The notes under the pieces are model-generated. The model did no database searches. It worked only from the letters and a program-made list of their open reading frames with translations, and was not told the origin of the DNA. Shown here piece by piece: positions 43,035 to 53,569 of a stretch of DNA of 64,000 nt. The stretch is taken from NCBI RefSeq assembly GCF_003725545.1, contig NZ_RJLN01000007.1, forward strand, positions 42,629 through 106,628, read 5' to 3'. Numbering within the stretch: position 1 is the first letter of the stretch; each line of letters opens with the position of its first letter. Both the position numbers and the translations under genes were made by a program. This DNA is from Micromonospora solifontis (GTDB lineage: Bacteria; Actinomycetota; Actinomycetes; Mycobacteriales; Micromonosporaceae).

Positions 43035-43780
43035 GCGGCGGCTCCGGTCAGCAGCTCGGCGAGGTCGGTGACGACCACGTCGGCGCCGTGCGCCCGCAGG
43101 TCGTCGGCCTGGCCGACCCGGTCCACCCCGACCACGTACCCGAAGCCGCCGGCCCGGCCGGCCTCGACGCCGGCGAGGGCGTCCTCGAAGACCGCGGCCT
43201 GCTCGGGCTTGACGCCGAGCAGCTCCGCGCCGGCCAGGAACGTGTCCGGGTGCGGCTTGCCGCGCAGGCCGCGCTCGCGGGCCAGCAGCCCGTCCACGCG
43301 CGCCTCCAGGAACCGCTCCAGCCCGGCGGCCCGCACCACCGCCGCGCAGTTGGCGCTGGCCGAGACGACCGCGCGGCGCACTCCGGCCCGGACCGCCGCC
43401 TCCAGGTAGCGCACCGAGCCGGGGTAGACCTCGACGCCGTCGGTGTGTATCCGTTTGAGCAGGATGACGTTCTTGCGGTTGCCCACCCCGTTGACCGTGT
43501 CCGCCTCCGGCGGGTCGTCGGGCGAGCCCTCGGGCAGCGTGATGCCGCGCGAGGCGAGGAAGGAGCGCACCCCGTCGGCCCGCGGTTTTCCGTCCACGTA
43601 CCGGTTGTAGTCCGGCCCGGGGTCGAACGGGCGGAACGGCTCGCCGGTGGCCGCCGCGCGGTCGGTGAGGAACGCGTTGAAGGTCTCGGTCCAGGCGGCG
43701 TTGTGCACCTTGGCGGTCTGCGTCAGCACACCGTCCAGATCGAAGAGACACGCGGTCACGTGAGCGGGTAGGCCCAGCAT
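43031..43780 (-). CDS. HAD hydrolase, beta-phosphoglucomutase-like
   Basis: The 249-residue product has motif [11 protein letters not shown] (DxD with the general acid Asp), the long cap domain typical of beta-phosphoglucomutases ([24 protein letters not shown], about 60-85), [14 protein letters not shown] and [14 protein letters not shown]. It should turn beta-glucose 1-phosphate from the GH65 enzyme into glucose 6-phosphate. Gene order and the 4-nt overlap with the GH65 gene support this pairing. Confidence 0.92.
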   Translation of the reverse strand: MLGLPAHVTACLFDLDGVLTQTAKVHNAAWTETFNAFLTDRAAATGEPFRPFDPGPDYNRYVDGKPRADGVRSFLASRGITLPEGSPDDPPEADTVNGVGNRKNVILLKRIHTDGVEVYPGSVRYLEAAVRAGVRRAVVSASANCAAVVRAAGLERFLEARVDGLLARERGLRGKPHPDTFLAGAELLGVKPEQAAVFEDALAGVEAGRAGGFGYVVGVDRVGQADDLRAHGADVVVTDLAELLTGAAA

Positions 43781-43827
43781 TGTTTGAATCTATCCACCGG
43801 GCCGCGCGGGCAAACGCGATTCGGACG

Positions 43828-44295
43828 TCAGCGGTTGGGGCGGAGCGTCCACACCACGGTCAGCACGGAGGTGACGGTGCCGTCCTCGGTGCCGATCTCC
43901 ACCTCGACCGGGAACTCCGGCCGCTGCCCCGCGTCCAGCTCGGCGATCACCTCGGCCGGGGTCCGCCCCAACCGCGCGGTGGCCCGCACCGGCCCCAGGG
44001 CGACCTTCTGGTAGCGGATGCTGGCGGTCACGGCCAGCGGCACCGCCCGGTCGAGCACCGGACCGAACGCGGCGAGCACCACCGCGCCGGACGCGGTCTC
44101 CCCGAGGGTGAACATGGCCCCGGCGTGCGGGCCGCCAACGTGGTTGTGCTGCTCCGGGACGTCGGGGAGCCGGACGACCGCGCGCACCCCGCCCTCGGCC
44201 TCGGGCGCGACCTCGACGAATTCGATACCGAGCGTGCGAGCGAACGGCACGGCTTCGAGGAGACCGGCCGCCACCTGGCGAGAGTCGATGGACAT
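43828..44295 (-). CDS. Hotdog-fold thioesterase (DUF4442/PaaI-like)
   Basis: The 155-residue single hotdog domain has HNHVGGPHAGAMFTLGETASG, the active-site helix region of the YiiD/DUF4442 group, and the end VTSVLTVVWTLRPNR. It probably hydrolyses an acyl-CoA. The ATG at 44295 has a TAGCGT -10 box (44307-44302) 6 nt upstream and no ribosome binding site, so the transcript should be leaderless and independent of the ABC gene upstream. Confidence 0.85.
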   Translation of the reverse strand: MSIDSRQVAAGLLEAVPFARTLGIEFVEVAPEAEGGVRAVVRLPDVPEQHNHVGGPHAGAMFTLGETASGAVVLAAFGPVLDRAVPLAVTASIRYQKVALGPVRATARLGRTPAEVIAELDAGQRPEFPVEVEIGTEDGTVTSVLTVVWTLRPNR

Positions 44296-44396
44296 GACCG
44301 CACGCTACTCGTCGGTAACTTTCCGGGCAAGAGGCTGGGCCCGCCCGCGCGGGGCCCGTCACCCTCAGCCCGCACCACCGGCTCGATCTGCGGCGG

Positions 44397-44428
44397 GTCG
44401 GCCCGTCTCACGACGAGAAGGGGCCGAC
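44397..44428 (-). terminator. Hairpin terminator of the sugar-ABC ATPase gene
   Basis: GTCGGCCC and TCTC pair with GAGA and GGGCCGAC around ACGAC, with small bulges. It lies 41 nt after the stop at 44469. Confidence 0.6.
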
Positions 44429-44468
44429 CTGCCGCGAACCGAGTTGATCACGGTGGCTGGCGGGCGGC

Positions 44469-45773
44469 TCAGCGCCAGCCGACGTCGATACGGTCGCCGC
44501 GCTCGTCGAAGAAATGCAGCGCGTCCATGCGTACCTGGACGGCGAGCGGGTGGCCCGCCGAGACCGCCGGGTACGGGGCGAGCCGTACGGCCAGCTCCGC
44601 CGGGCGGGTGTGGTGCCGGCCGGGGTCGGGCAGCACGCTGGTCCGGTTCCCGCCGCCGGTCGGCGGGGAGACCGGCGCATCCACCGTCCGTCCGGTGAGG
44701 CGCTGCATGACGTGGCCGAACCGACGCAGGCCACGCTGGCCGGGCACCGCGTTCTCCACCGGGGCGCCCATCTCGTCCACCACGATCGCGGTGGCGCCGA
44801 TGTCGAGGAAGGCCAGCGACTCGTGGCCGTGGTGTTCCAGGAAGCGGATCCGCCCCTGGAGCACGTGCCCCTGGGTGTCCGGGGCGACCGGGGTGAGCGC
44901 TTCGGCCCGCATGCCGACCACGATCCGCTCACCGTGGTAGTGCGCCACGGCCCGGGTGCGGATGTCGTCCCAGGGCAGGTAGAGCGACTGCTCGCCGAGG
45001 TTCAGCGCCACGTACCGGTCGAGGTGGACGTAGACCGACGCCTCCAGCAGGTTCATCCGAGGGCTGCCGAGGAACGCGGCGACGTACAGGGTCGCCGGCC
45101 GCCCGTACACCTGGGTGGGGGTGCCCACGTCCTGGAGCACGCCCTTGCGCATGATGGCGACCCGGTCGGCCATGGTCAGCGCCTCGGCCTGGTCGTGCGT
45201 GACGTAGATGGTGGTGACGCCGAGTTCGCGGGTCAGCCCGGAGATCTCGGCGCGCAGCTCGGCGCGGAGGCCGCTGTCCAGGTTGGATAAGGGCTCGTCC
45301 ATCAGGAACAGGCCGGGCCGGCGCACTATCGCCCGCCCCATGGCGACCCGCTGCCGTTGGCCGCCGGAGAGCTGGCTGGGCTTGCGGGCCAGCACGTCCC
45401 CGATGCCGAGCGCGCTGGCGACGTCCTGGATCCGCTCCCCGCGCGGCCCCGGCTCGACCCCGGACAGCCGCAGCGGGAAACCGATGTTGTCGCCGACGGT
45501 CATGTGCGGATACAGCGCGAAGTCCTGGAAGACCATGGCGATCTTCCGGTCCCGGGGCGGCAGGTCGTTGGCCACCTCACCGTCGAGCATGACGGCGCCC
45601 GCGGTCGGGTCCTCCAGCCCGGCCACCATGCGGAGCACGGTGGACTTGCCGCAGCCCGAAGGGCCGAGCAGCACCATGAACTCGCCGTCGTTGACGTCCA
45701 GATTGATGGTGTCGACCGCGACTGTTCCGTCCTGGAACACCTTGGTGACATCCTTGAGCGCGACGGTGGTCAC
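44469..45773 (-). CDS. Carbohydrate ABC importer ATPase (UgpC/MsmX/MalK type)
   Basis: The 434-residue ATPase has Walker A GPSGCGKST, signature LSGGQRQRVAMGRAI, Walker B LFLMDEPLSNLD and switch YVTHDQAEA. A C-terminal TOBE/MalK regulatory region follows. The chain is longer than the usual 360-400 residues; the extra part lies within the C-terminal domain (about 330-385, RLTGRTVDAPVSPPTGGGNRTS). No cognate binding protein or permease is nearby, which fits shared multitask ATPases of the MsmX kind that serve several importers. GTG 45773 follows GGGGGAGGAGACG. Confidence 0.9.
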   Translation of the reverse strand: MTTVALKDVTKVFQDGTVAVDTINLDVNDGEFMVLLGPSGCGKSTVLRMVAGLEDPTAGAVMLDGEVANDLPPRDRKIAMVFQDFALYPHMTVGDNIGFPLRLSGVEPGPRGERIQDVASALGIGDVLARKPSQLSGGQRQRVAMGRAIVRRPGLFLMDEPLSNLDSGLRAELRAEISGLTRELGVTTIYVTHDQAEALTMADRVAIMRKGVLQDVGTPTQVYGRPATLYVAAFLGSPRMNLLEASVYVHLDRYVALNLGEQSLYLPWDDIRTRAVAHYHGERIVVGMRAEALTPVAPDTQGHVLQGRIRFLEHHGHESLAFLDIGATAIVVDEMGAPVENAVPGQRGLRRFGHVMQRLTGRTVDAPVSPPTGGGNRTSVLPDPGRHHTRPAELAVRLAPYPAVSAGHPLAVQVRMDALHFFDERGDRIDVGWR

Positions 45774-45931
45774 CGTCTCCTCCCCCAGCTCTCGGCCGAA
45801 CCCGGGAATGACTGTGACCAGGATCATCCAATCCGCACATCGGGTAAACGTGCCATGTTCGTCTCGTGACAGACCCATTACACCGGATCGGTCGGCGACG
45901 ATCAGTAAGGTGACCGGCGAGTAACCCTTCG

Positions 45932-48121
45932 TCAGGCTGGTTCGTCGAGGAAGACCCGGCGGACCACCCGCTCGGCGGCGTACCCGTCCTCCAGCGCGCA
46001 GAACCGCGCCCGGAACCGGCGTCGGTGGTTCTCGGCCTCCGGCGCGCGCAGCGCGCCCGAGGCGAACACCTCCAGCAGGGCCGGGAAGTCCGACGCGACC
46101 GCGCCGGGCGGCTCGGCGAGCAGGTCGAAGTAGACACCCCGGGCCACCCGGTACGCGTCCCAGTCCGGGGCGTACACGACGATCGGCCGGTCCAGCACGG
46201 CGTAGTCGAACATCGCCGACGAATAGTCGGTGACCAGCACGTCCGCCACGAGATAGAGGTCCTCCACCCGGTCGTGGCCGCTGACGTCCAGCACCCCGCC
46301 GGCGTCCGGCCCCTTCGGCCGCCGGTCCCGGTCGTGGAAGTAGTGGCTGCGCATCAGCAGCCGTCCCGACGGGCCGAGCACGTCGCGCATCCGGTCCGGG
46401 TCGAACGGCGGCCGCCAGCCGGGCAGGTGCTCCCGGTGGGTGGGCGCGTAGAGCACCACGAACTCGTCGAGGCCGATGCCCAGCTCCTTGCGGACCTGCC
46501 GGCACTCGTCCGGGGTGGCCAGCGCCAGCCGGTCGTTGCGCGGGTAGCCCACCTCCAGGGTGGTGTACGCGGCCGGGTACGCCCGCTCCCACATCTGGGT
46601 GGAGAAGCTGTTCGAGGAGACGCTGAAATCCCACCGGTCCACCCGGCGCAGCAGCTTGGCGAAGTCCATCCCCGTCGCCCCCATCGGGTACCGCTGCTGG
46701 TCCAGCCCCATCACCTTGACCGGCGTGCCGTGGTGGGTCTGCAGGTGCACCGAGCCGGGTCGCTTGCGGACGAAATCGGGGAAGTTGACGTTGTTGACCA
46801 GCCAGCGGGCCCGGGCCAGCGCGCGGTAGTAGTCCCGGGTGCCGGCGACCACGTATTCCACGCCGGGCGGGAGGGTGTGCACCCGGTCCCGCCGGACCAC
46901 CCACAACCCGCGTACCTGCGGGGCGAGGCGGCGGGCGGCGGCATAGATCGCGGCCGGGTTGCAGGCGTACCCCCGGTACCAGTACGCGGCGAAGACGGCG
47001 AGCGTCGGATCCAGCGGCCGGTGCAGCTCGCCCCGGTAGTACTCGCGCAGCGCCGCGTCCCGGGCCCGCCGCGCGGTACGCCGGGCCACCGGCAGCACCC
47101 GTCGCCGGACCTTCCGGGCGTTCCGCCGGGCCGTCTCGGCCGCCTGGTTGGCGTCGCGCAGCGCGCTGAACGTCCGCCAGCGCCCGGTCGCCACCAGGCG
47201 GTGCTTCAGCCCCTCCACCCCGGGCGGGACCGGGTAGCCGCCGGGCGGCAGGAAGCGGGTGTAGTCGGCGTGGATCTGGGCGAAGAACGCCGGCCGCAGC
47301 TCCGGGGCGATCCGCTCGCCGTTGCCGAGCACCGTCAGGTAGTGCCAGATCATCCGCTCGAAGACGGCCGGGCGCAGCCCGCCGACCTCGCCGTCCCACC
47401 GGTCCAGCAGCCGGAACACCCGGTGCCACTGGGCGAACACCTCGAAGTGCCGGTCGCCCCGGGTCCGGGTGATCGCCCCGGTCCGCCGCTGCCGGTAGTT
47501 GAGGCAGACCCGGTCCAGCACGCCGATCCGGGACGCGGCCATCAGCACCGGATAGCTGAACGAGACGTCCTCGTACCAGCCGGGCGCGAAGCGCAGGCCC
47601 CGGTCGACCAGGAACTCCCGCCGGACGAGCCGGTTCCACGCGGTGTGCAGCAGCCGCATGGCCTCCGGCCGGTCCGGCAGCCGGAAGGTCGCCTCGCCCG
47701 GCGGCTCCGGGAACACCTCCCGCATCGCGCTGCGGGTGCCGACGTTGTTCCAGTGGGCCCGGACGTGGTCGACGATCAGCACGTCCGGACGGGTGGCGAC
47801 GAGCCGCGCGGCCACGTGCGGCAGGCAGCCCGGGACCAGCCAGTCGTCGCCGTCGACAAACCAGACGTACTCGCCGGTGGCCCGGTCCAGCCCCAGGTTG
47901 CGGGCGGGACCGAGCCCGACGTTCTCGGCGAGGCGGACCGGGCGTACCCGGGGATCGCGCTCCGCGTACTCCAGCAGGATCTCGCCGCTGTCGTCCGGGG
48001 AGGCGTCGTCGATCCCGATCACCTCGAGGTCGTCGTACGGCTGGTCGAGGATCGAGTCGAGACACTCCCGCAGGTAGCCCTGCACGCGGTAGGCCGGTAC
48101 GACGAAGCTGAGCAGAGTCAT
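45932..48121 (-). CDS. Fused GT2 glycosyltransferase and CDP-glycerol (TagF-like) transferase
   Basis: In this 729-residue two-domain enzyme residues 1-300 are a GT-A family 2 domain (LLSFVVPAYRVQGYLRECLDSIL, IDDASPDDSGEI, VWFVDGDDWLVP). Residues about 370-729 are a CDP-glycerol/ribitol glycerophosphotransferase of the TagB/TagF type (HHGTPVKVMGLDQ, VLYAPTHREH, RSHYF, DVLVTDYSSAMFDYAVLDRPIVVYA). It probably extends a poly(alditol phosphate) or glycosylated wall polymer at the inner membrane face. ATG 48121 follows GGAGGG by 9 nt. It ends the operon. Confidence 0.92.
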   Translation of the reverse strand: MTLLSFVVPAYRVQGYLRECLDSILDQPYDDLEVIGIDDASPDDSGEILLEYAERDPRVRPVRLAENVGLGPARNLGLDRATGEYVWFVDGDDWLVPGCLPHVAARLVATRPDVLIVDHVRAHWNNVGTRSAMREVFPEPPGEATFRLPDRPEAMRLLHTAWNRLVRREFLVDRGLRFAPGWYEDVSFSYPVLMAASRIGVLDRVCLNYRQRRTGAITRTRGDRHFEVFAQWHRVFRLLDRWDGEVGGLRPAVFERMIWHYLTVLGNGERIAPELRPAFFAQIHADYTRFLPPGGYPVPPGVEGLKHRLVATGRWRTFSALRDANQAAETARRNARKVRRRVLPVARRTARRARDAALREYYRGELHRPLDPTLAVFAAYWYRGYACNPAAIYAAARRLAPQVRGLWVVRRDRVHTLPPGVEYVVAGTRDYYRALARARWLVNNVNFPDFVRKRPGSVHLQTHHGTPVKVMGLDQQRYPMGATGMDFAKLLRRVDRWDFSVSSNSFSTQMWERAYPAAYTTLEVGYPRNDRLALATPDECRQVRKELGIGLDEFVVLYAPTHREHLPGWRPPFDPDRMRDVLGPSGRLLMRSHYFHDRDRRPKGPDAGGVLDVSGHDRVEDLYLVADVLVTDYSSAMFDYAVLDRPIVVYAPDWDAYRVARGVYFDLLAEPPGAVASDFPALLEVFASGALRAPEAENHRRRFRARFCALEDGYAAERVVRRVFLDEPA

Positions 48122-48137
48122 CCCGGCCGGCCCTCCG

Positions 48138-50129
48138 TCAGCCCGGCGAGCGGACACCTCCGCCCGTCGGGGCCGGCGTCCGTCGGGCGCGAGCCGGCAG
48201 GACCACCCAGGCGAGGACCACGCTCGCGACAAAAACCACGAGAAGGTACGCACCGAGTGTAGCCAGAGCGATACTCGCAATTCCGGCGATTGCCGCTAGT
48301 CCCAGTAGCACCGAGCGTCCCTCCCAACCCAGCGAGGCGGCGTGCAGCGGCGGGGCGACCTGCCGCTTCTCCAGCCGGGCGGTCAGGTCGTAGTGGTGCA
48401 GGGTCAGCACGAAGACGTACCCGAAGATCAGCCAGGGCGGCACCTCGCCGGCCACCCCGACGGCGATGGCGAAGAGGTACTCGCCGGCCCGCAGCGCGGC
48501 CGGAACCAGCCAGTCCAGCGGCCCGTCCGGCGTGGCCCGGACCCCCAGCGCCGCGAGCAGCCAGACCAGCAGCGCCACCCCCACCACCCAGCGCGGCGTG
48601 TCGGCACCCCACCGCCAGGCCAGCAGGAGCAGCACCACCGGCGCCAGCGCCGGCAGCACGGCCAGCCACAGCACGCCCACCCCGGGGCGGGCGGCCCGCT
48701 GGAGGAGGCGTTCCAGGCCCGACGGGCGGGCCGCCGCGAACCGCTGGACCACCGGACCGTCGTCGCGGTGCAGGGTCACGTCGACCGTGGTCATCACCGG
48801 CACCTTCATCCACCAGGCGCGCAGCGTCCGCAACGCCCCGGTGTACGCGAACGCCAGCGTGCCCCAGACCAGCACCGCGCAGAGCGCCACCAGCGGACCG
48901 AAGAGCGCGGCGGCCAGCGCGATCAGCGCCCACCGCTCGCCGATCGGGAAGACCACCGTCCGCTTCAGCCAGTACGACACCGAGCCGGTGTCCGCCTGCA
49001 CCTTCGTCGAGGCCGCGTTCAGCTTCCCGCCGATGCCCTCGGCCTCGTCGGCGGCGGCCCGGGGCCGGCGCGCCGCCTCGTCGTGCAGCACGCCGTACCA
49101 GGCGTCGGTCATGTGCCGCACGGTCTGCAGGGTCATCGCGGCGATCGCCAGCGCCCAGCCGTAGCGGAAGCCGGCGTGCGTGGCGCCGTAGCCGAGACCC
49201 GCGTAGACGATGTACTCCTTGGCCCGGTCGGCCATGGTGTCCAGCCAGCCGCCCCAGGCGCTGAAGTGCCGCGTGTAGCGGGCCAACTGCCCGTCCACGC
49301 AGTCCAGCACGAAGCCCAGGTAGAGCAGGACCCCGCCGGCGACCAGCGCGGCCCGGCCGCCGATCCCGAAGAGCACGGCCGCGGCCACCGCGAAGGCCAC
49401 CGAGATCATGGTCACCCCGGTCGGGCTCAGGCCGAGCCGGGCGGCCGCCTTCGTCACGTACGGCGACCAGGTGCTGACGAAGAAGGTGGTGAAGAAGTCG
49501 TCCCGCTCCTTCACCGACAGCCGCAGCTCCGCCCGGTCCTCGTCGACCGCGGCCACCGCCGCGTCGGCCGCGCGCAGCTCCGCCTCCGTGCCCACCCGGT
49601 GCGCCACGAGCAGGCGTACCCGGTGGGCGAAGATCAGCGACCCGCGGGCCGCGAGGCCGGCGAAGAGCTGGTCCAGCGCGGCGGCCCGGTCCGCCCCGGC
49701 CGCGGCCGCCCGCTCGGCGGCGGCGGCCAGGAACGGCAGGTCGGCCGGCCCGACCCGCAGCGCGCCACCGAAGACGCCGGTCGCGCCGGCCGGGTCGTTC
49801 ACCGCGACCACCTGGCCGCGGTCCTCGCGGACCGTCGCCCGGCCGGGTGCCGGCGGGTCGGTCAGCACCAGGGCCACCGTCGGCCCCACCGGGCTCGTCG
49901 CCAGGTGCCTCAGCACCGCGGTGTGCGCCACCAGGTCGGCCGCGCCGAGCAGCACCGGGCCGGTCGCGGCGGCCAGCAGTGCGGCCAGTTCGCCCAGGTC
50001 GCCGGCCACCCGCACGTCGGTCGCGCCGGCCCGGCGCCACTGCCCGGCGAGCCGGTCGGCCAGGCGTTCCCCGGATCCGGTGGTCAGGCCCGCCGCCGGC
50101 CCGGCGGCGAGCACGATCGCGAGCGTCAC
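48138..50129 (-). CDS. CDP-alcohol phosphatidyltransferase with N- and C-terminal extensions (DUF5941-like)
   Basis: In this 663-residue membrane enzyme the first 180 residues resemble a degenerate nucleotidyltransferase/HPr-like region (TLAIVLAAGPAAG opening). A CDP-alcohol phosphotransferase domain follows with the complete motif DGQLARYTRHFSAWG, then D and D at the expected spacing (GWLDTMAD). Several membrane helices follow to the C-terminus. It should transfer an alcohol phosphate from a CDP-alcohol to a membrane acceptor. GTG 50129 overlaps the stop of the ABC ATPase gene (GTGA). It feeds the same polymer pathway as the TagF-like gene. Confidence 0.88.
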   Translation of the reverse strand: MTLAIVLAAGPAAGLTTGSGERLADRLAGQWRRAGATDVRVAGDLGELAALLAAATGPVLLGAADLVAHTAVLRHLATSPVGPTVALVLTDPPAPGRATVREDRGQVVAVNDPAGATGVFGGALRVGPADLPFLAAAAERAAAAGADRAAALDQLFAGLAARGSLIFAHRVRLLVAHRVGTEAELRAADAAVAAVDEDRAELRLSVKERDDFFTTFFVSTWSPYVTKAAARLGLSPTGVTMISVAFAVAAAVLFGIGGRAALVAGGVLLYLGFVLDCVDGQLARYTRHFSAWGGWLDTMADRAKEYIVYAGLGYGATHAGFRYGWALAIAAMTLQTVRHMTDAWYGVLHDEAARRPRAAADEAEGIGGKLNAASTKVQADTGSVSYWLKRTVVFPIGERWALIALAAALFGPLVALCAVLVWGTLAFAYTGALRTLRAWWMKVPVMTTVDVTLHRDDGPVVQRFAAARPSGLERLLQRAARPGVGVLWLAVLPALAPVVLLLLAWRWGADTPRWVVGVALLVWLLAALGVRATPDGPLDWLVPAALRAGEYLFAIAVGVAGEVPPWLIFGYVFVLTLHHYDLTARLEKRQVAPPLHAASLGWEGRSVLLGLAAIAGIASIALATLGAYLLVVFVASVVLAWVVLPARARRTPAPTGGGVRSPG

Positions 50130-50869
50130 CGCGGGGAAGCGCCGGCGTACGCCCGCAGCGCCTCGTCGATGGTCCCGTCGACGGTCAGCCGTCCCGCGTC
50201 GAGGTAGAGCCCCCGACGGCAGAACCGGGTGAGGTCCTTTTCGTTGTGTGACACCAGCACCAGCGTGCGCCCTTCCGCGAGAAGTCGCTCGATGGTCGCA
50301 TAGCACTTCGCGCGGAACTCCGCGTCCCCGACCGCGGTCACCTCGTCCATCAACAGGATCGGGTGCGGCAGGTGCGCGATGATCGCGAAACCGAGCCGCA
50401 CCTTCATGCCGGAGGAGTAGTGCCGGACCGAGGTGTCCACCGAGCGTTCCACCTGCTCCCCGGCGAACGAGACGATCTCGTCGAAGTGTTTCCGCAGGTA
50501 CGCCGTGGACAGCCCGTGCAGCCCGCCGACCAGGTAGAGGTTCTCCCGCCCGGTCAGGTCGTTGGAGAAGCCGGCGGAAAGCTCCAGGAGCGGGGCCACC
50601 GCACCGCGTACCCTGATCCGGCCCTCGTCGGGGATCAGCACCCCGGCGATCAACCGCAGCAGGGTGCTCTTGCCGGTGCCGTTGCGCCCGACCACCCCCA
50701 CGGTCTCACCCGGCTCGACCCGGAACGACACGTCCCGCAGCGGCCAGAACCGGCCGGCGTCGGCGTTCCGCCGGCCCCGGTGGATCAGCAGCTCACGCAG
50801 CCGCAGTTGGCGGCGCCGGTTGCGGACGAACCGGATGCCCAGCCCTTCGGCCTCGATGATCGCCGCCAT
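50126..50869 (-). CDS. Polysaccharide/teichoic acid ABC exporter ATPase (TagH/Wzt-like)
   Basis: The 247-residue ATPase has Walker A GRNGTGKST, signature YSSGMKVRLGFAI, Walker B ILLMDEVTAVGD and switch VSHNEKDL. The extended N-terminus before the core (RFVRNRRRQLRLRELLIHRGR) and the SSGMK signature are diagnostic for TagH/Wzt/RfbE exporters. It starts 1 nt after the permease stop. Confidence 0.93.
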   Translation of the reverse strand: MAAIIEAEGLGIRFVRNRRRQLRLRELLIHRGRRNADAGRFWPLRDVSFRVEPGETVGVVGRNGTGKSTLLRLIAGVLIPDEGRIRVRGAVAPLLELSAGFSNDLTGRENLYLVGGLHGLSTAYLRKHFDEIVSFAGEQVERSVDTSVRHYSSGMKVRLGFAIIAHLPHPILLMDEVTAVGDAEFRAKCYATIERLLAEGRTLVLVSHNEKDLTRFCRRGLYLDAGRLTVDGTIDEALRAYAGASPR

Positions 50870-50870
50870 C

Positions 50871-51752
50871 TCAGAGTTCCTTGAGCACGGCCGGTTCGAG
50901 CCGACGGAACGACCACCAGCCGGCCGCCAGCACCAGCAGGCTGCCCAGCACGGTCACCGCGAGCAGCCGGGCGTCGGGGAACTCGTCCGGGTACCAGATC
51001 GCGTGGTGCAACTGGAAGATGCCGACCAGCGGGTTCAGCTCGTACGCGACCTTGACCCAGGTGGGCATGCCGGAGTCCCGCACCAGGGTGAGCGGGTAGA
51101 TGATCGGGGTGGCGTAGAAGAGCACCCGGATGATCAGCCGCATGAAGCGCTCGATGTCCCGCATCAGCACGTTCCACGCCGACAGCAGCAGCGCGAGCCC
51201 GACCAGCAGGACGAACTGCACGGCCACCGCGAGTGGCAGGGAGAGCAGTGACCAGCCCAGCCGGATCCTGCCGTGCGCCACGTAGATCGCCGCGATGCCG
51301 GCCAGGATGGGCAGCCCGGCGAGGTATTCGGCGAACCGGCCGGCGACCCGGCCGATCGGGAAGACCTGGCGGGGCACGTTCATCGTGGTGATCAGCCGGG
51401 CCTGCCCGGTCAGCGCGTTGGTCGCCTCGGTCAACGCCGAGCTGGCCCACATCCAGGCGAAGATGCCGGTGATCAGGAAGAGCGGGTACGACCCGGCCGC
51501 CTCGCCGAGGTGCCGCCGGGTGGCGCCGGAATAGAGCACGCCGAAGACGAACCAGTAGATCAGCCCCATGCCGAGCGGTTCGATGAGCGACCAGAAGTAG
51601 CCCAGCACCGACTGCTGGTACTTCACCGCGAGGTCCCGCTTGACCAGGATGCGCAGCGAGTTGCGGGCCGACCAGAGCGCGGCGACTCCTGCCGTCACCG
51701 TCCCATCCTCGCCTCCGCCGTTCTCGCTCGACCCGGCTACCCCCGCGGTCAC
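50871..51752 (-). CDS. Polysaccharide/teichoic acid ABC exporter permease (TagG/Wzm-like)
   Basis: The 293-residue ABC-2 permease has an amphipathic N-terminal helix ([28 protein letters not shown]), then about six membrane helices including [28 protein letters not shown]. It pairs with the TagH-like ATPase to export an undecaprenyl-linked polymer. The start is GTG 51752 or GTG 51701; both have plausible leaders. It begins 10 nt after the sdaA stop, so it may read through from sdaA. Confidence 0.92.
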   Translation of the reverse strand: MTAGVAGSSENGGGEDGTVTAGVAALWSARNSLRILVKRDLAVKYQQSVLGYFWSLIEPLGMGLIYWFVFGVLYSGATRRHLGEAAGSYPLFLITGIFAWMWASSALTEATNALTGQARLITTMNVPRQVFPIGRVAGRFAEYLAGLPILAGIAAIYVAHGRIRLGWSLLSLPLAVAVQFVLLVGLALLLSAWNVLMRDIERFMRLIIRVLFYATPIIYPLTLVRDSGMPTWVKVAYELNPLVGIFQLHHAIWYPDEFPDARLLAVTVLGSLLVLAAGWWSFRRLEPAVLKEL

Positions 51753-51762
51753 CCCTTCGGGT

Positions 51763-53133
<1,371 letters not shown>

Positions 53134-53171
53134 GGCTGCACTTTCCTCGCCGTCGTACCCGTTGTGCGGAT

Positions 53172-53232
53172 CCGGACCGGTGCGTGCCGTCCCCGGTCCG
53201 GGGCGGCGGGTGGACCCCGGGGTACGGGGTCC
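53172..53232 (-). promoter_or_regulatory. Tandem hairpins in the sdaA leader
   Basis: CCGGACCGG (53172-53180) pairs with CCGGTCCGG (53193-53201). GGACCCCG (53212-53219) pairs with CGGGGTCC (53225-53232). Both perfect stems lie 39-99 nt upstream of the sdaA start. They match no riboswitch class that I know; attenuation or simple leader structure are both possible. Confidence 0.4.
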
Positions 53233-53384
53233 GACCGGCGAGCCTACCCGCCCAGGTCAGTACCCGTCCCCACCCCGGCACACTCCCGCACGCCCAGCCT
53301 CCGCGCCGCCCGTCTCCCCGCCGTCACACCGCCAAGATCGCGCTCAAACGAGGGAGTAGTGGCATCGGAGCCGCGCGGACACCA

Positions 53385-53401
53385 CTCGATCCAGGATCGA
53401 G
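53385..53401. repeat. 17-bp palindrome in the sdaA-pspC gap
   Basis: CTCGATCCAGGATCGAG is a perfect 8-1-8 palindrome. With GAGTAGTG (53354-53361), its near complement (53380-53387), and CGCGCTC/GAGCGCG outside, it forms a larger nested inverted repeat spanning 53339-53405. It lies mid-gap (53134-53569), where I find no gene. A TAGCGT -10 box for the next gene lies at 53522-53527. Confidence 0.55.
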
Positions 53402-53569
53402 CGCGCTCTCCGCGGCGCGGGGGCGGGGGGTGCGTCGGCCGGGACCCGGCGGGGTAAGCACCTACGGGTGCCCGGGTCGCCGATCCTCCTCGGGGCCGAG
53501 GGCGCGGCGCGCACCCGTTCCTAGCGTGGAATCAGCGCGGCGGATCGCCGCAGAAGTGGGAGTACGACG

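Noticed and set aside
53172..53232. Glycine or other known riboswitch before sdaA
   Set aside because: The hairpins lack the conserved core sequences of glycine, SAM, cobalamin, TPP and ydaO classes.
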